Below, in pieces: positions 1 to 7,813 of a DNA stretch of 11,655 nt. The notes under the pieces were generated by a model. It worked only from the letters and a program-made list of their open reading frames with translations. It had not been told where the DNA came from and ran no database searches. This stretch comes from Bacteroidales bacterium. GTDB taxonomy: Bacteria; Bacteroidota; Bacteroidia; Bacteroidales; Azobacteroidaceae. Every line of letters begins with the position of its first letter. Positions within the stretch are counted from its first letter, which is position 1. A program made the position numbers and the translations under genes. The stretch spans positions 1 to 11,655 of the forward strand of contig JAJBTS010000016.1 of assembly GCA_020860885.1 (NCBI GenBank), in the 5' to 3' direction.

Positions 1-44
1 AACTTATAGATCGAATTGATTTATTAACAGTTATAAATGATTAA

Positions 45-404
45 ATGGACGAAACTAAAGTTTTAGTAAACACAATAATAGAAGCATTACAAGATAAAAA
101 AGGAAAAAAAATCACAACCCTTAATTTAACCAAACTGGAGGGTGCTATATGTAAATATTTTATTATAGCACAAGGAAATACCCCTACACAAGTTTCTGCA
201 CTGTCAGACTCGGTGTGGGATAAGGTTCATGAAAATTTACACGAAAGACCTTTAGGCGCTGTAGGTATGAAAGAAGCTCAGTGGGTTGCAATGGATTACG
301 GAACAGTTATGCTACACATTTTTATTCCGGAAATCAGAGAGTATTATAACTTAGAGAATTTGTGGGCGGATGCCGACATTGAAGAAATTCCCGATATTTT
401 ATGA
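45..404 (+). CDS. rsfS: Ribosomal silencing factor RsfS (Iojap/DUF143 family)
   Basis: RsfS is a small cytoplasmic protein that binds ribosomal protein uL14 on the large subunit, blocks joining to the small subunit and damps translation when nutrients run short. The 119-residue length is normal for the family. Family landmarks are visible: CKYFIIAQGNTPTQ at about residues 36-49, the core AQWVAMDYGTVMLHIF at about 78-93, and a C-terminal REYYNLENLWADA at about 98-110, which matches the usual R-x-Y-Y-x-L-E-x-L-W signature. The start at the first ATG gives the expected N-terminal helix. The stop overlaps the ftsH start by 4 bases (ATGA), so the two genes are probably translationally coupled. Only 44 bases lie upstream in the window, and I see no clear promoter there. 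The identification rests on motif recognition and on the rsfS-ftsH-cdsA order known in Bacteroidales. Confidence 0.95.
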   Translation: MDETKVLVNTIIEALQDKKGKKITTLNLTKLEGAICKYFIIAQGNTPTQVSALSDSVWDKVHENLHERPLGAVGMKEAQWVAMDYGTVMLHIFIPEIREYYNLENLWADADIEEIPDIL

Positions 405-2479
405 GTGAGCAAAAAAATACAAACCCCAATAAAGGTAAAAAACCTGAACAAGGGGGTAAAAATCCAATGAAATTCGGAATGAATTGGATGTATATCCTGA
501 TATTTATCATGTTAGGAGCTATATTCTTTACAAACCGGAACAATAATACAACTACGAAGGAAATCGACTGGACTGAATTTCAGAAACTTGTCAGAGATAA
601 TTCTTTCAGTGAGTTAAACGTCAACCTCAATGACTATAAGATAGTTGCAAAAATAAAACCGCAATTTGTCACATCTATTCTGGGTGTAGATTCTGTCGGA
701 ACTCTTAATAATCCTTTTATGAGTAAACCGGAACCTACCGTTTCGGTAATTATTCCATCACCGGATCGTTTCTCCGATTTTTATGACAAAGCCGTTGCGG
801 AATATAACATCGATGCAAAAGTAAAGTACGAAGATGGTCATAATCTGTTGTGGACGATACTTTTGAATCTTTTGCCAATCTTTTTGTTGGTTTTCCTTTG
901 GGTATTTATCATGAGAAGAATGTCCGGAGGAGGCGGAAGCGGAGGAGTTTTCAATGTAGGAAAGACTAAGGCGCAGATTTATGATAAATCTTCTCCCGAT
1001 GCCAAAAAAATAACTTTTAAAGATGTAGCCGGTTTGTCGGAGGCAAAGCAAGAAGTCGAAGAGATTGTGGATTTTCTGAAAGATCCGGCAAAGTATACCA
1101 ATCTGGGAGCTAAAATTCCTAAAGGAGCGCTTCTGGTAGGCCCTCCGGGAACAGGTAAAACCTTGTTGGCTAAAGCTGTGGCAGGGGAAGCCGAAGTACC
1201 GTTTTTCTCCCTTTCGGGTTCCGATTTCGTGGAAATGTTTGTCGGTGTCGGTGCATCACGGGTAAGAGACTTATTTCGTCAGGCAAAAGAGAAAGCCCCA
1301 TGTATCGTTTTTATAGATGAAATCGATGCTGTCGGACGTGCCCGTGGACGTAATCCGAATATGGGGTCGAACGACGAACGTGAAAATACATTGAATCAAT
1401 TGCTGACAGAGATGGACGGGTTCGGTTCAAACAGCGGAGTTATTATCCTAGCTGCAACCAACCGAGCTGATATCCTGGATAAAGCTTTATTACGTGCCGG
1501 TCGTTTCGACAGGCAGATCAATGTTGATCTGCCCGAATTGAATGACCGTAAGGAAATTTTCAAAGTGCATTTGAGAAATATCAAAATAGATGAATCGGTA
1601 GATACCGAATTCCTGGCCAGGCAAACACCGGGTTTTTCAGGAGCAGATATTGCGAATGTATGTAACGAAGCGGCTCTTATTGCTGCCCGTAACGGAAAAG
1701 AATTTGTCCAGAGAGAGGATTTCATGAATGCGGTAGACCGTATCATTGGAGGTCTGGAAAAGAAATCGAAAGTTACAACCGTCGAAGAGCGTCGTACCAT
1801 TGCTCTTCATGAAGCGGGGCATGCAACTTTAAGCTGGATGCTGGAATATGCAAATCCTTTGGTAAAAGTAACTATCGTTCCCAGAGGTAAAGCTTTAGGA
1901 GCTGCCTGGTATATGCCTGAAGAAAGACAAATTACTACATACGAACAGTTACAGGATGAAATGTGTGCTACCTTAGGCGGCCGTGCTGCAGAAGAATTGA
2001 TGTTAGGGAAAATATCGACAGGCGCTGCCAATGATTTAGAAAGAGTGACTAAGCAGGCTTATGCTATGGTGGTTTATTATGGTATGAGTGAGCGTCTTCC
2101 AAATATTAATTATTACGATTCTTCAGGACAGGATTGGGGTTTCTCCAAACCTTACAGCGACGAAACTGCTTTGTTGATCGATGAGGAAGTAAAACGGATC
2201 ATCAACGAACAATACGATCGCGCTAAAAGCATTCTTACTGAATATTCGGATAATCATCGTGCCCTTACAGAAGTATTGCTGGAAAAAGAAGTGATATTTG
2301 CAGATGATTTGGAAAAAATATTTGGGAAACGAAAATGGCTGTCCCGTTCTCAGGAAATCTTAGAACAACAACAGCTGAATAACCCCGATGAGGCAGCAAA
2401 AGAATTATTGGATAATCCTGAAAAAGAAGAAGAGCTGAAAGAGAACGGCACGGATAATGAAACGCCTGTATCTGAATGA
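401..2479 (+). CDS. ftsH: ATP-dependent zinc metalloprotease FtsH
   Basis: FtsH is a membrane-anchored hexameric AAA+ protease that extracts and degrades misassembled membrane proteins and selected cytoplasmic regulators. Order of parts in the 692 residues: a Lys/Gly/Asn-rich cytoplasmic tail (1-27), first membrane helix (about 28-44), an exported domain of about 100 residues, second membrane helix (about 149-171), a glycine-rich linker (GGGGSGG), then the AAA domain. That domain has Walker A GPPGTGKT at 247-254, pore loop FVG at 280-282, Walker B IVFIDEID at 302-309, and the second region of homology ending in RAGRFDR at about 365-371. The zinc site HEAGH is at 470-474, with the probable third ligand D545 in GAANDLE. 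The tail after about 650 is acidic and low in complexity. All catalytic residues are present. The start is fixed by the ATGA overlap with rsfS; the stop overlaps cdsA in the same way. Confidence 0.98.
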   Translation: MSEQKNTNPNKGKKPEQGGKNPMKFGMNWMYILIFIMLGAIFFTNRNNNTTTKEIDWTEFQKLVRDNSFSELNVNLNDYKIVAKIKPQFVTSILGVDSVGTLNNPFMSKPEPTVSVIIPSPDRFSDFYDKAVAEYNIDAKVKYEDGHNLLWTILLNLLPIFLLVFLWVFIMRRMSGGGGSGGVFNVGKTKAQIYDKSSPDAKKITFKDVAGLSEAKQEVEEIVDFLKDPAKYTNLGAKIPKGALLVGPPGTGKTLLAKAVAGEAEVPFFSLSGSDFVEMFVGVGASRVRDLFRQAKEKAPCIVFIDEIDAVGRARGRNPNMGSNDERENTLNQLLTEMDGFGSNSGVIILAATNRADILDKALLRAGRFDRQINVDLPELNDRKEIFKVHLRNIKIDESVDTEFLARQTPGFSGADIANVCNEAALIAARNGKEFVQREDFMNAVDRIIGGLEKKSKVTTVEERRTIALHEAGHATLSWMLEYANPLVKVTIVPRGKALGAAWYMPEERQITTYEQLQDEMCATLGGRAAEELMLGKISTGAANDLERVTKQAYAMVVYYGMSERLPNINYYDSSGQDWGFSKPYSDETALLIDEEVKRIINEQYDRAKSILTEYSDNHRALTEVLLEKEVIFADDLEKIFGKRKWLSRSQEILEQQQLNNPDEAAKELLDNPEKEEELKENGTDNETPVSE

Positions 2480-3312
2480 AAAAAAATTTCATACTAAGAA
2501 CACTAACGGGAATTGTCTATGTAGGACTGATAACATCCGGTATCATAGCCAATTCCTATACTTTTTTAGTCTTGTTTTCTATCGTAGTGGTTCTTTGTTT
2601 GTGGGAATTTTATGGCTTGGTAAATGCTCAGAAAAGAGCAAGGATAAACCCCTGGTATAATTGTTTTGGCGGGTTATTGTTGTTTGTTTCTGCTTATTTA
2701 TATGCTGCCGGTATTTTCTCGCATTATATCTTCTTCCCCTATTTACTTTATATTGTAATCGTATTCATATCGGAATTGTATGAGAAACAACAAGATCCGA
2801 TAACACATATGTCTTACATCTTTTTAGGCCAGTGTTATATTGCTTTGCCGATAGCAATGCTGAATCTTATTGCTTTTCCAGTAACTCCGACCGGGGTTAT
2901 TCTCTATTATCCGGTAATGGTACTGGCATTATTTATCTTTATTTGGATAAACGATACGGGTGCTTATCTGGTAGGAGTACTGTTTGGCAGACATCGGTTG
3001 TTTGAACGAATTTCTCCTAAAAAGTCCTGGGAAGGATTTTTTGGCGGTTTGGTTTTTACGATAGCTTCATCGTTCATTTTTTCTTATTTCGTACCGGAAA
3101 TACCTTATTATCATTGGATGGGATTATCTGCAGTAGTAGTGATCTTCGGAACATGGGGCGATCTGGTTGAATCCTTAATGAAGCGGACCCTGGAAGTAAA
3201 AGATTCAGGAAATACCATCCCGGGTCATGGCGGCTTTTTAGACCGTTTCGACAGCCTGCTTCTGGCTGTTTACGCAGTTTTGTTCTACGTTCATTTATTT
3301 ATTCAAAATTAA
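2476..3312 (+). CDS. cdsA: Phosphatidate cytidylyltransferase (CDP-diacylglycerol synthase)
   Basis: CdsA is an inner-membrane enzyme that makes CDP-diacylglycerol and pyrophosphate from CTP and phosphatidate, the branch point for phosphatidylethanolamine and phosphatidylglycerol-type lipids. The 278-residue protein is strongly hydrophobic, with roughly eight predicted membrane segments. The family signature is complete near the C-terminus: S233-x2-K236-R237, K242-D243 and PGHGGFLDRFD at 249-259. Upstream conserved blocks INDTGAYLVG (about 158-167) and SPKKSWEGFFGG (about 180-191) also match. The start shares the ATGA overlap with the ftsH stop, which argues for coupled translation as the last gene of rsfS-ftsH-cdsA. 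Its final 14 bases overlap the convergent porT gene, so no separate terminator fits between them. Confidence 0.96.
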   Translation: MKKNFILRTLTGIVYVGLITSGIIANSYTFLVLFSIVVVLCLWEFYGLVNAQKRARINPWYNCFGGLLLFVSAYLYAAGIFSHYIFFPYLLYIVIVFISELYEKQQDPITHMSYIFLGQCYIALPIAMLNLIAFPVTPTGVILYYPVMVLALFIFIWINDTGAYLVGVLFGRHRLFERISPKKSWEGFFGGLVFTIASSFIFSYFVPEIPYYHWMGLSAVVVIFGTWGDLVESLMKRTLEVKDSGNTIPGHGGFLDRFDSLLLAVYAVLFYVHLFIQN

Positions 3313-4000
3313 ATACGAAAGAAATCATTCGTGTTTTTCCCGAAGAAATTGCATTCGAATATTTGAGAAGGCTCAAATCTGTTAAGTCAGTCCTGTCGTG
3401 AACAATAATATCTCCTAAACCGAAACTGAAACGTATCTCAGGGGCAACTTTGATGATCGGAAGATAAATATCACATCCTATCCCGATGGTGATCCCATAA
3501 TCCATAGATTTCATATAAACGGCCATATCCGATTGCCGTCCCAAATCCAACCCCGCATAAACCCCTAAAGTAACATACGGGCGATAGTTGTTCAACCTCA
3601 TGGAACGAAATTTTACATCCAATGGAATATAAAGATAATTCGAACGGATGGATGTTATGTATCTTTCATCGCTTTCCTGTTCTACGAATTCAAAACTCTT
3701 ATCTCCAAAATGAAGGATAGGATTGAAACGTAAGTTCATATACGGGTTCAGGTAAAGATCACCCAGAAGACCTACGCTAAAGCCCGGAGAATAATTAGGA
3801 ATAGTGGCAAACCATGTTTCTCCTGTTTCGGTGGTCAGTCCCGAATTATTGAGTATGACATCCTGGAAGTTCAGTCCTACTGAAATCCCAAAATGTAATA
3901 ATTTCTGGTCTGCATAAGGCTGATTCTTTACTTTCTGAGTTTGTGCAGAAAGAGTTAATACAGTCCCGAACAGGAATAATATGGATACAATTTTCTTCAT
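3299..4000 (-). CDS. porT: PorT/SprT-type outer-membrane beta-barrel protein (type IX secretion)
   Basis: PorT (SprT in gliding Bacteroidota) is an envelope protein needed for the type IX secretion system, which exports proteins with a conserved C-terminal signal across the outer membrane. The 233 residues begin with a signal peptide, likely cut by signal peptidase I in LSA|Q after residue 19. The rest is alternating beta-barrel-like sequence. Blocks that look like PorT/SprT rather than a generic porin are HFGISVGLNFQDVIL (about 36-50), YLYIPLDVKFRS (about 122-133), NNYRPYVTLGVYAGLDLG (about 137-154) and GCDIYLPIIKVAPEIRFSFG (about 175-194). The C-terminus ends in a strand-like MISFVFNFE. It lies 54 bases downstream of the addA-like gene on the same strand and overlaps cdsA tail to tail. 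Other T9SS genes are not in the window, so a working system is inferred. A paralogous PF13568 barrel without a T9SS role is the main alternative. Confidence 0.83.
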   Translation of the reverse strand: MKKIVSILFLFGTVLTLSAQTQKVKNQPYADQKLLHFGISVGLNFQDVILNNSGLTTETGETWFATIPNYSPGFSVGLLGDLYLNPYMNLRFNPILHFGDKSFEFVEQESDERYITSIRSNYLYIPLDVKFRSMRLNNYRPYVTLGVYAGLDLGRQSDMAVYMKSMDYGITIGIGCDIYLPIIKVAPEIRFSFGLGDIIVHDRTDLTDLSLLKYSNAISSGKTRMISFVFNFE

Positions 4001-4054
4001 ACGTAATGCTTAAGTAATAAACGGCAAAAAATAAAGGTTATTGTTTTTACTTTG

Positions 4055-7000
4055 CTATTGAAGGCTAAAGAACTGTTTTTTTCTTTCTTCCACATACCAT
4101 AAATAACCTTTTATATCCGGATAATTCATCGATTGCAGAATACTCATGTATTCTTTGATTTGTTTCTGATGACTGGAATGAGGCTTTCCGAATTTGTAAT
4201 CAATAACGATGGTTTCCTTTTCTGAAAATAACACACGGTCGGGACGTTTACTGACGACCTCTCCGTTGTCTTCAATGATCAGTGAATATTCCGAATAACT
4301 TTTATAAGTACCGTCAAACCAATGTTTTGTTTCAGATTCATCAATGGCAGTTTGTATTTTTTCCTTATAAAGGTCTTTTTCTTCCGGAGTAAGGAGCCCA
4401 TCGGTAATAAAAGAGTCAATTATTTTCTCTAAGTCGTCGATATGGGTAATTCGCTCAAACAAACTGTGCATAATATTTCCATAAGAAATATACTGATCCT
4501 GGCTTATTGCTTCTCCCTGTATGAATTCCCGGGATTTATTGGATTGTTTGAACAGCGGTTTGTCCGGGTGGAATGCAGAAGAAATAAATTCTGTTTGTAT
4601 CGACTCAGGTATTTGTTTAAAAGGATTATCGGAAAGGTTATCTTTTTCTTTTTCCCGGCTTTCCGGCACTCCCATGGAAAATACCTTGTTCTCTCCATCC
4701 CAGCTTCCTTCTAAAGCAGGTATAACAGATTGTAATAAATCTCCGGTAGTAGAGATCTTTCCGGTTTTTTCCAGGTTTTTCTTGTACCGCGATAATAAAA
4801 TGAGATTACGTTCTGCACGTGTGAATCCTACGTAAAGGATGTTTAAGTTATCCATCCAGGTTTGTTCTGTTTCTTCCCGGTATTCGCCCGTAAAGATAGT
4901 TTCTTTCATTTTGGAGGAATAAGAAACAGGGAGTAAAGCCAATGAATAGAGTCCCTCTTTCGATGGACACCATATTGTTGTACTTGTTTTAGGATTGATA
5001 GACCAGTCGCAGTAAGGAATAATTACCGTATCGAATTGTAACCCTTTGGATTTATGAATGGTCATAGCTTGTATCCCGGATAAACTACTTCCTGTGGGAA
5101 TGGTTTTTATTTTTAATTCATTTTCCCAATAAGCCAGAAAGTTTGTGAGGTCGGAAGGCTTTTCGTTGAGATATTTGGAAACAGCGTCATAGAAAGAGAA
5201 AAGATAAGACGACTGCCCTTTGATCCGATACAGATTCATCTCACGGTACAGGTGCCCTATCAACTCAAATAAAGGGATCTGTCCGGTTGCCAGTAAGGAC
5301 TGATAAAAGTTTTCCGGAAGCTGTATGTTGAAATTACCCAGATAGTAAAGCAATTGTTCTTTATGGATAACATTCTCCGGATCAGCAATTACTTTTAGCG
5401 TTTCTATCAGAATCTTTATTGTCGGAGAAGATTGCAATTGGAATGCCTCATTGGAGATGATGTTCAGATAATTTTTTTCTTCTAATTCCGGATAATCTTT
5501 TTTCAAATTAGAAAGATAATCTGCCAATACGATGATATCCTTATTCGTACGGGTTAAAATACAAATAGAGTGAGCTTCGATTCCTTTTTGTGAAAGTTGC
5601 CTGATCTGTTCGAAAACAGCTTCTTTCATGAGCTCAGGGTAAGGAATTTCTTCTTTTTTATCCGGAAGGAAATGAACCGATACGAATCCTTTTCTTTCTT
5701 TCCGGATACATTCCTGTTCCACATCGGCATTATTATAGGTAAAAGAAAATAAAGAATCAGGCGTATCCTCAAAATTATTTTTAAAAGATTCTTCCAAAAC
5801 TTTTGCAGCCCTAGTAAAAAAAGAATTATTGAAATGGATAATCTGTTTCTCGCTTCGGTAATTGTATTTAAGAATTTCCGGCGAGCAATGAAGCTCTGAA
5901 TGAATGTTACTTAGTATTCTCCAGTCTCCGTTTCTCCACCGGTAGATAGATTGCTTGACATCGCCCACCATTAGACTGAAATTATCGTTGGCGATAATAT
6001 TGGATAAAAGAGCTTTGAAGTTTTTCCATTGCAAACGGGAAGTGTCCTGGAATTCGTCGATCATTACATGATGGATATCCGAACTGATCTTTTCATAGAT
6101 AAAAGGAGCATCCGAATTGTCTATCATCTGATTGAGAAATAAAGCGGTGTCGGACAACATGAAACGGTTGTTTTCCTTATTTTCTTTTGTAATTTCTTCG
6201 GAAATATCCCATATAAGACCTAGTTGATGCAAATTGCCTGTAATCATTTGAGCTGTTTGTACGGTTTTTAATACCTCCAAACTCTGGACCAGCAGATTCA
6301 TTAAGTGAGCTTCTGCCAGCTGAATGATATCGTTTCTTTTTTTGTGGGTCTTTGAAGTCCAGCTCTCGGCATCTGAACAACAGCTTTGGATGGTCTTATT
6401 TACTTCTGCATTGTAATTCCCATCCGCCAGTTTCCGGAAAAAAAGGATAGGAATACCTTTACGGATAAAATCATCCGCGCTTAGACTATAGTCTTCCAGA
6501 AGTTTACTTACCTGGCTGTTTGTGTGGGTAAAGAATTCTTTTCCTTCTTTTTTTATTTCTTCCTGCTGTTTTCGTATACGGATAAATATTTTAGGGTTTT
6601 CATGGAGCTGTTTCCTTAATAATTGCTCATGTTCCTGAAAGAACTCGTTATAGATACATTTACTGAACTCATAGATTTCATTTTCTATCCGCCAGTTCTT
6701 ATCTTCATTCATCTTATGTTCTATGTAAGTCGTCAGCCATTCCAGGAGTTGTTTGTTTTTATTGGCTTTTTCGATGGTGGTATGTACCGCTTCTTTTAGT
6801 ACTTTATTGGTATTCATTTCCAGATTGTATTTGGAACCTTTCCCTAATTCCCGGGCCAGGTTGCGAAGTACTTTCTGGAAAAAACTATCAATCGTGGTAA
6901 TGTTTAACCGGCTGTAATCGTGTAAAATATTATGAAGAACTTTCTGTGCTTTATCCCTTATCTCCGGTTCAGTCATTGAGACGGAATCTTCTTTTAATGA

Positions 7001-7237
7001 TTCGCTTATGGATTGAAAAAAACCTTCCGAGTCGTTTGTATGAAAAGCCAGGCCGTATAATTCGGCCAGTATCCTGTCCAGCATTTCACCCGTGGCATCT
7101 TTTGTAAATGTTACGGCTAAGATGTGCCTGTAGCTTCTGTAGGAGGGAGCTATTAATAATTGTTTGATGTATTCTTTAGCTAAAGTATAAGTTTTCCCGG
7201 ACCCGGCAGAAGCTTTGTATATCTTAATTTTTGACAT
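4055..7237 (-). CDS. addA: AddA/RecB-like UvrD-family helicase with C-terminal nuclease domain
   Basis: This is a large double-strand-break processing enzyme: a superfamily 1A helicase fused to a RecB-type nuclease, expected to unwind and trim DNA ends for RecA-mediated repair. Helicase motifs in the 1060 residues: I (Walker A) ASAGSGKT at 9-16; Ia AVTFTKDATGEM at about 41-52; II DEFQD at 394-398; III VGDVKQSIYRWR at 424-435; IV NYRSEKQIIHFNN at about 459-471; V MTIHKSKGLQF at 725-735; VI LYVGFTRAER at 801-810. The nuclease domain has H924 (in GNIMH), RPD ending at D1000, VIDYK with D1013 and K1015, and the QxxxY motif Q1026-Y1030. All active-site residues are present, so both activities look intact. 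The length is near that of AddA proteins. No AddB partner is next to it. RecB is the other possible name, but no recC or recD is nearby. The start codon follows an AT-rich gap with a -7-like box. Confidence 0.88.
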   Translation of the reverse strand: MSKIKIYKASAGSGKTYTLAKEYIKQLLIAPSYRSYRHILAVTFTKDATGEMLDRILAELYGLAFHTNDSEGFFQSISESLKEDSVSMTEPEIRDKAQKVLHNILHDYSRLNITTIDSFFQKVLRNLARELGKGSKYNLEMNTNKVLKEAVHTTIEKANKNKQLLEWLTTYIEHKMNEDKNWRIENEIYEFSKCIYNEFFQEHEQLLRKQLHENPKIFIRIRKQQEEIKKEGKEFFTHTNSQVSKLLEDYSLSADDFIRKGIPILFFRKLADGNYNAEVNKTIQSCCSDAESWTSKTHKKRNDIIQLAEAHLMNLLVQSLEVLKTVQTAQMITGNLHQLGLIWDISEEITKENKENNRFMLSDTALFLNQMIDNSDAPFIYEKISSDIHHVMIDEFQDTSRLQWKNFKALLSNIIANDNFSLMVGDVKQSIYRWRNGDWRILSNIHSELHCSPEILKYNYRSEKQIIHFNNSFFTRAAKVLEESFKNNFEDTPDSLFSFTYNNADVEQECIRKERKGFVSVHFLPDKKEEIPYPELMKEAVFEQIRQLSQKGIEAHSICILTRTNKDIIVLADYLSNLKKDYPELEEKNYLNIISNEAFQLQSSPTIKILIETLKVIADPENVIHKEQLLYYLGNFNIQLPENFYQSLLATGQIPLFELIGHLYREMNLYRIKGQSSYLFSFYDAVSKYLNEKPSDLTNFLAYWENELKIKTIPTGSSLSGIQAMTIHKSKGLQFDTVIIPYCDWSINPKTSTTIWCPSKEGLYSLALLPVSYSSKMKETIFTGEYREETEQTWMDNLNILYVGFTRAERNLILLSRYKKNLEKTGKISTTGDLLQSVIPALEGSWDGENKVFSMGVPESREKEKDNLSDNPFKQIPESIQTEFISSAFHPDKPLFKQSNKSREFIQGEAISQDQYISYGNIMHSLFERITHIDDLEKIIDSFITDGLLTPEEKDLYKEKIQTAIDESETKHWFDGTYKSYSEYSLIIEDNGEVVSKRPDRVLFSEKETIVIDYKFGKPHSSHQKQIKEYMSILQSMNYPDIKGYLWYVEERKKQFFSLQ

Positions 7238-7254
7238 AAAGAAATATCTTTATG

Positions 7255-7262
7255 CAAAGATA
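7255..7262 (-). promoter_or_regulatory. Candidate Bacteroidota -7 box upstream of the addA-like gene
   Basis: On the minus strand this reads TATCTTTG, an exact fit to the TAnnTTTG consensus of the Bacteroidota primary sigma factor. It ends 17 bases before the addA-like ATG, giving a short leader. The nearest upstream TTTG (7288-7291) is 25 bases away, longer than the usual spacing of about 19-21, so the -33 element is weak or missing. It could allow addA transcription independent of the upstream genes. This is a consensus match only. Confidence 0.4.
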
Positions 7263-7297
7263 CAAATCCGGATAAAAATATACCCCACAAATGAATA

Positions 7298-7792
7298 TTA
7301 ATTCTGGAGGGTAATCTTACGGACTTCCGCCAACAATTGCGATTCGGCTCCATCCGTATAACCCGTTCTGGAAAAAACAATCTTTCCGTTGCTGTCCACA
7401 ACAAATACGGCAGGCATAAGATTGATGTTTAACGCTTCTTTGAATTTGCCATCCGGATCCATCAGGGTTTTGTAATTCCAGCCATGTTCATTTATGGTTG
7501 ACCTGACTTTCGATGAATTATCTTCCTCGTCCGTCGATACGATATAAATTTTCACACCGGTTTCTCTTTGCCATTCGCTGTATACTTTCTGGATCTCATC
7601 CAACTCTTTAAGAGAAGGTTTGCACCACAAAGCGAAAAAACTTATTATATAAGGTTTTCCGCCATTGCTTAGATTGGATGTGTTTACAGGATTCCCATTC
7701 AGGTCTTTTACTTCTACAGAGGGAACGTTCTGTGCCGTACAGTACAGACATCCTGATAAAAGTAGTACAAAAATTATTGCAGTGTTTTTCAT
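7298..7792 (-). CDS. TlpA-like thioredoxin-fold envelope protein with CxxS motif (probable lipoprotein)
   Basis: This 164-residue protein has a thioredoxin fold of the TlpA/ResA type and is likely envelope-located. The N-terminus is a signal sequence with a good lipobox, LSGC, placing the lipidated cysteine at C15. A signal peptidase I cut after TAQ/TA near residue 20 is the alternative. The active-site helix region reads SFFALWCKPSLKEL at about 51-64, where related Bacteroidota proteins usually have WCKPC: here the first cysteine is C57 but the second position is S60 (codon TCT). The cis-proline region MPAVFVVD (P127) and the DPDGKFKEALNI stretch before it (about 112-123) are typical. With only the first cysteine it cannot act as a normal dithiol oxidoreductase; a monothiol, peroxidase-like, binding or mixed-disulfide role is inferred. 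It sits 21 bases downstream of the acyl-CoA synthetase and 60 bases upstream of the addA-like gene, probably co-transcribed with the former. Fold confidence is high; function is unknown. Confidence 0.85.
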   Translation of the reverse strand: MKNTAIIFVLLLSGCLYCTAQNVPSVEVKDLNGNPVNTSNLSNGGKPYIISFFALWCKPSLKELDEIQKVYSEWQRETGVKIYIVSTDEEDNSSKVRSTINEHGWNYKTLMDPDGKFKEALNINLMPAVFVVDSNGKIVFSRTGYTDGAESQLLAEVRKITLQN

Positions 7793-7813
7793 GATAGGGG
7801 GTATTAATAATGT

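Noticed and set aside
1..44. Sequence upstream of rsfS, checked for a promoter or the end of another gene
   Set aside because: It is AT-rich but has no TAnnTTTG box or recognisable coding end; too short to judge.
1396..1800. 134-codon open frame antisense to the ftsH AAA/protease region
   Set aside because: It lies fully inside a well-conserved ftsH coding sequence and its translation is Ser/Arg-rich with no recognisable domain, as expected of an antisense shadow.
3316..3338. Possible weak stem-loop (ACGAA ... TTCGT) followed by a short T run, just after cdsA
   Set aside because: The stem is only 5 base pairs with an 8-base loop and lies inside porT coding sequence; too weak to call a terminator.
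4001..4054. Near-match to a -7 box (TATTTTTTG) upstream of porT on the minus strand
   Set aside because: The spacing inside the element is one base too long for TAnnTTTG and there is no supporting -33 element.
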